This document shows positions 60,784-64,000 of a stretch of DNA of 64,000 nucleotides, piece by piece. This stretch comes from Eubacterium sulci ATCC 35585 (GTDB taxonomy: Bacteria; Bacillota; Clostridia; Peptostreptococcales; Anaerovoracaceae), in assembly GCA_001189495.1 (NCBI GenBank), contig CP012068.1, positions 744,001-808,000 of the forward strand, in the 5' to 3' direction. The notes below the pieces were generated by a model. It saw only the letters and a list, made by a program, of their open reading frames with translations. It was not told the DNA's origin and ran no database searches. The translations under genes were made by a program, and so were the position numbers. The stretch's first letter is position 1; each line of letters begins with the position of its first letter.

Positions 60784-61770
60784 CTATTTTTTTAGTCCAA
60801 GACCAAAGTTATCCTTGACTCTTCTCATAGTTTTGTCTGCAATCGCATTCGCTCTTTCAGCACCATCTTTTAGAATTTCGATAAGCTCATCTGAATGTCT
60901 AATCTGCTCATATCTTTCTTTGATAGGTGCAAGGGCGTTTACAGTTATTTCTACGAGGTCCTTCTTAAAATCGCCATAGCCTTTACCTTCATACTTTGCT
61001 TCTATATCGGAGATCGTCTCGCCTGAAAGAACGCTATAAATATTGAGAAGATTGCTTACACCCGGCTTATTCTCTATGTCGAATTTGATGATTCCTTCAG
61101 AATCCGTAGTAGCCTTCATTATTGATTTCTTAATCTTGTTAGCATCATCTAGTAGAGAAATACGACTGTGAACATTTGGTGCAGATTTACTCATCTTCTG
61201 AGTAGGGTCATCAAGAGCCATAACTCGTGCGCCTTCCTTCATAAATCTTCCGTCTGGAATCACAAAGGTTTTCTTTCTTGTATTATTAATTCTTGTCGCG
61301 ATGTTTCTGCAAAGCTCAATGTGCTGTTTCTGGTCGTTTCCGACAGGAACCACATCTGTATCATATAAAAGAATGTCAGCTGCCATGAGGACAGGGTACA
61401 TCAAAAGTCCCGCTGGCGCAGATTCCTTGTTTTGGCTCTTTGACTTAAACTGCGTCATGCGATAGAGCTCGCCGGTGTATGAGTTACATGTCAAAATCCA
61501 AGAAAGCTCCGTGTGAGCAGGAACGTCTGACTGAACAAATACTATTGAGCGCTTAGGATCCACTCCGATTGCAAGGTATAAAGCTGCAACGTCAAGTATA
61601 TGCTCTCTAAGCTCCTTAGGATCCTGATTTACGGTGATTGCATGCTGGTCAACTATGCAGTAAAGACACTCGTGGTCCTCCTGTAATTCAACAAACTGAC
61701 GCAGTGCACCTAGATAGTTTCCTAAGTGAATATTGCCTGTAGGTTGTACGCCGGAAAAAACTCTTTTCAT
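60784..61770 (-). CDS. trpS: Tryptophan--tRNA ligase
   Basis: Class I synthetase charging tryptophan. The opening RVFSGVQPTGNIHLGNYLGA contains the HIGH equivalent, and KMSKSAPN (near residue 193) the KMSKS loop. 328 residues is standard. The 155-bp upstream spacer has no T-box, in contrast to ileS; only a distant GAGGCG precedes the ATG. It is divergent from the acyl-CoA-synthetase-like gene. Confidence 0.96.
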   Translation of the reverse strand: MKRVFSGVQPTGNIHLGNYLGALRQFVELQEDHECLYCIVDQHAITVNQDPKELREHILDVAALYLAIGVDPKRSIVFVQSDVPAHTELSWILTCNSYTGELYRMTQFKSKSQNKESAPAGLLMYPVLMAADILLYDTDVVPVGNDQKQHIELCRNIATRINNTRKKTFVIPDGRFMKEGARVMALDDPTQKMSKSAPNVHSRISLLDDANKIKKSIMKATTDSEGIIKFDIENKPGVSNLLNIYSVLSGETISDIEAKYEGKGYGDFKKDLVEITVNALAPIKERYEQIRHSDELIEILKDGAERANAIADKTMRRVKDNFGLGLKK

Positions 61771-61925
61771 ATTATAAAACGCCTCGTTTCTGTTCTTTTG
61801 ATTTTTACATCAGTTATATTAACTTTATCACATCAAACTTATGTAGTCAATTTGACATAGGCTGTTAATAATGATAATCTTAAACCAAATGGAATCTTTT
61901 AAATGAAATAAGGAGAAAGCCAATA

Positions 61926-63674
61926 ATGATGAATAAAAGAAAGCTGCGTCTAGAGCAGAAATTCCATAGATTTGAGAATCTTAGGGAGCTACTAAAAACC
62001 TCTGCCGAAAAGTATGCAGATAGAGTTGCGTATGTAACAAAAGTAAGAGGAAGCAACAAAGAGGTTAGCTATATAAATACAACATATAAGATGCTTTTAG
62101 ATGAGATGAACTATCTAGGTTCAGCTCTTTGGGAACTTGGATATAACAACTCAAGACTTGCAGTTTTGGGAGATAATAGCTATCACTGGTGTCTATCATA
62201 TTTTGCGACAGCATGTGGACTTGGCGTAGTTGTTCCACTTGATAAAATGCTTCAGAAGGATGAACTTATCGGACTTCTTCAGAGAAGTGAATGCACAGCT
62301 ATCTTCTGCGACAAGAAGAGCTACAAGACTGTCAAGGAAATCATGGACGAGGGTAATACTTCACTTAAGGTTGCAATAGGTATGGACTTTGCACCTGAGG
62401 GAGGTCTTTGTATACATGACCTTTTAGATAGAGGTAAGGAACTTGTAGAATCTGGCTATACTGAGTATACTGAGGCGCCTATAGATCCAGAAGCTATGTC
62501 ATTCCTTCTATTTACATCGGGAACGACATCTGCATCAAAGGCAGTTATGCTATCGCACAGCAACATCATGTCTGTAAACTACAGCATGAACCTCGAAGAG
62601 GAATTCTTCCCAGATGATGTAAACCTCATGATTTTGCCACTTCATCATATCTACGGAATGATGGGCATGATTACTTTCATATCTCAGGGAATGAAGAATG
62701 CCTTCTTTGATGGTCTAAAATATATTTTGATTAACATGAAGGAATACGAGGTTTCTGTTTTGATGACAGTTCCACTACTCCTTGAGAACATGTATCGCAA
62801 GATTATCAAAGCCGCAGAAAAGCAAGGAATGGGTGGAAAGATAGAAAAAGCCCTCAAAATCTGTGCTATTTCAGAGAAATTTGGTATCAATATTAGACGC
62901 AAGGTATTTAAGTCTATAATCGACCAGCTCGGAGGCAAAATAAGATTTATTATCAATGGTGCGGCAGCGCTTGATCCAGTCGTAGCAAAAGGTATGAACG
63001 ATTTTGGGATTCTAACAGTTCAGGGGTATGGACTTACAGAAACTGCGCCAACAATTGCCAGTGAATCTCAGTTTAATATAAGACATGGTTCAGTCGGAAA
63101 GCTAATGCCTTTTGTTGAGGGTAGAATCGATAGTCCAGACGAAAACGGAATCGGAGAGCTTGTAGTTCGTGGAGAAAATGTAATGCTCGGCTACTACAAT
63201 GACGAGGCTGCAACCAAAGAAGTTATCGTCGATGGATGGTTCCACACAGGCGACCTTGCTCGCTTTGATAATGATGATTTCCTATGGCTCATGGGACGTA
63301 AGAAGAACGTAATCGTAATGAAGAACGGAAAGAATGTTTTCCCTGAAGAAATAGAGAATCTAGTGGGGCTACTTCCTTATGTAGATGAGTGCATGTTATT
63401 CTCTAGAAACCGCCAAAACGATGTGGTTTTGTGGATGAAAGTAGTATATAATAAAGAGTACCTAAGTGAGAATAATTTAACTGTTGAACAGTTAGAAAAG
63501 CAGTTTGATAAAGACCTAGATAAGATTAATGAGGGTATGCCTGCTTACAAGATGGTTAAGCGCTTCTTCTTATCAGATAGGCCAACAATCAAGACTACAA
63601 CTCAGAAGACTAAGAGACCACTCGAGCTTGAGCAGATTGAGAAGGAACTTAGCGAAAGAGGCATTCAAGCATAG
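61926..63674 (+). CDS. AMP-forming acyl-CoA synthetase-like protein
   Basis: A 582-residue adenylating enzyme. The phosphate loop is LLFTSGTTSASKAVMLSHSN (near residue 200), followed by QGYGLTETAPTIASES and GWFHTGDLARFD. The C-terminal lysine region (GRKKNVIVMKNGKNVFPEEIE, about 470) is read as two segments. These match long-chain fatty acid-CoA ligases. The substrate is probably a fatty acid, possibly an aryl or other carboxylic acid. AAGGAG precedes the first of two adjacent ATGs. It lies 15 bp upstream of the NfeD-family gene. Confidence 0.9.
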   Translation: MMNKRKLRLEQKFHRFENLRELLKTSAEKYADRVAYVTKVRGSNKEVSYINTTYKMLLDEMNYLGSALWELGYNNSRLAVLGDNSYHWCLSYFATACGLGVVVPLDKMLQKDELIGLLQRSECTAIFCDKKSYKTVKEIMDEGNTSLKVAIGMDFAPEGGLCIHDLLDRGKELVESGYTEYTEAPIDPEAMSFLLFTSGTTSASKAVMLSHSNIMSVNYSMNLEEEFFPDDVNLMILPLHHIYGMMGMITFISQGMKNAFFDGLKYILINMKEYEVSVLMTVPLLLENMYRKIIKAAEKQGMGGKIEKALKICAISEKFGINIRRKVFKSIIDQLGGKIRFIINGAAALDPVVAKGMNDFGILTVQGYGLTETAPTIASESQFNIRHGSVGKLMPFVEGRIDSPDENGIGELVVRGENVMLGYYNDEAATKEVIVDGWFHTGDLARFDNDDFLWLMGRKKNVIVMKNGKNVFPEEIENLVGLLPYVDECMLFSRNRQNDVVLWMKVVYNKEYLSENNLTVEQLEKQFDKDLDKINEGMPAYKMVKRFFLSDRPTIKTTTQKTKRPLELEQIEKELSERGIQA

Positions 63675-63689
63675 CTTGCGGAGGTGAGT

Positions 63690-64000
63690 ATGAATTTTAT
63701 ATTTGAATCAACCGTATGCCAAGTCGTATTTTGGCTTGTGCTTGCACTAGCATTTGTGATTATAGAGGCCATAACACTTGGTCTTACAACCATTTGGTTT
63801 GCAGGAGGAAGCGTAGCTGCTTTGATTGCAGGAATCCTAGGTGCAGAGTTTTGGCTACAATTTGTCATATTCCTATGCGTTTCAGTAGTCCTTCTCGCAT
63901 TTACGAGAAAGATATTTGTCAAAAAGCTAAAGACAGGTGAATACAAGACAAATACCATGACATTGATAGGTGAGCGTGGCAAAGCTATATCGGATATATA
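63690..64000 (+). CDS. NfeD-family membrane protein, partial
   Basis: Opens at the ATG at 63690 with GGAGG upstream and runs off the right edge after 103 complete codons. It starts with two or three helices (VFWLVLALAFVIIEAITLGL, then IWFAGGSVAALIAGILGAEF and FVIFLCVSVVLLAF) and a TRKIFVKKL linker. The first residues of the C-terminal OB-fold (TMTLIGERGKA) follow. This is the short NfeD form that pairs with flotillin/SPFH proteins, whose gene would be expected next. Confidence 0.85.
   Translation, partial: MNFIFESTVCQVVFWLVLALAFVIIEAITLGLTTIWFAGGSVAALIAGILGAEFWLQFVIFLCVSVVLLAFTRKIFVKKLKTGEYKTNTMTLIGERGKAISDI

Noticed and set aside
61771-61925. T-box leader for trpS
   Set aside because: No AGGGTGGTACCGCG-like core or terminator is present in the 155-bp divergent spacer.

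Overview
The window looks like a chromosomal segment of a low-to-mid-GC anaerobic Firmicute of the order Eubacteriales. A relative of the oral Mogibacterium / [Eubacterium] sulci group is my guess, from gene content and codon style only. The evidence is strong GGAGG ribosome sites, mostly AGA/AGG arginine codons, a tRNA-Ile-type T-box, a Gram-positive SOS box in front of lexA, PyrR attenuation, CarD, and tRNA genes with encoded CCA. No rRNA, CRISPR array, complete prophage or complete insertion sequence was seen.

Layout. 1-2.9 kb: minus-strand operon (DUF6873-like, Elp3-like radical SAM, ACT, PFL/UPF0210). 3-13.8 kb: housekeeping genes gltX, ung, typA, mscS, pyruvate carboxylase, pepT and a NYN-domain protein. 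13.8-15.5 kb: small accessory zone with a 22-codon membrane-peptide gene, an orphan HicB, and a decayed islet bounded by a 46-bp imperfect direct repeat that runs into the 3' end of tRNA-Glu. 15.6-20.5 kb: thrC, mntP, tRNA-Ser, an NhaC-type antiporter and CarD. 20.6-24.9 kb: an XRE-cupin regulator followed by a tightly overlapping potABCD polyamine importer. 25-31.5 kb: D-cysteine desulfhydrase, then a malolactic enzyme/malate permease pair followed by mprF. 31.5-40.9 kb: a block of FtsX/MacB-type ABC exporters, an OmpR-type two-component system and another ABC pair, which with mprF looks like a cell-envelope or antimicrobial-peptide defence region. 41-46 kb: a transglutaminase-fold protein, pyrR-uraA with attenuator, and a D,D-carboxypeptidase. 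46-55.3 kb: lexA, rpsO, pnp, T-box plus a type-2-looking ileS, rlmN, a HEAT-like protein and a small P-loop protein. 55.4-64 kb: serine hydrolase, Nudix hydrolase, mnmA, an orphan beta-class DNA methyltransferase, tRNA-Arg, trpS, an acyl-CoA-synthetase-like protein and the start of an NfeD-family gene.

How the genes work together. Most are core translation, RNA decay, repair and central metabolism. Pyruvate carboxylase, malolactic enzyme and malate permease sit around the pyruvate/oxaloacetate/malate node. MprF, the ABC exporters and the sensor-regulator pair plausibly work together at the membrane.

Most unusual observations: (i) a roughly 140-bp, 68% GC stretch inside the Nudix gene that packs several perfect inverted repeats into codons for the conserved Nudix motif; (ii) a compact promoter/22-codon peptide/terminator unit at 13.8-14.0 kb; (iii) the tRNA-Glu-linked islet with duplicated terminator; (iv) a three-unit, 33-bp-period repeat between convergent genes at 55.35 kb; (v) a structured leader upstream of an ABC permease at 33.9 kb. 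Functional names rest on protein motifs recognised by eye; no database search was run.
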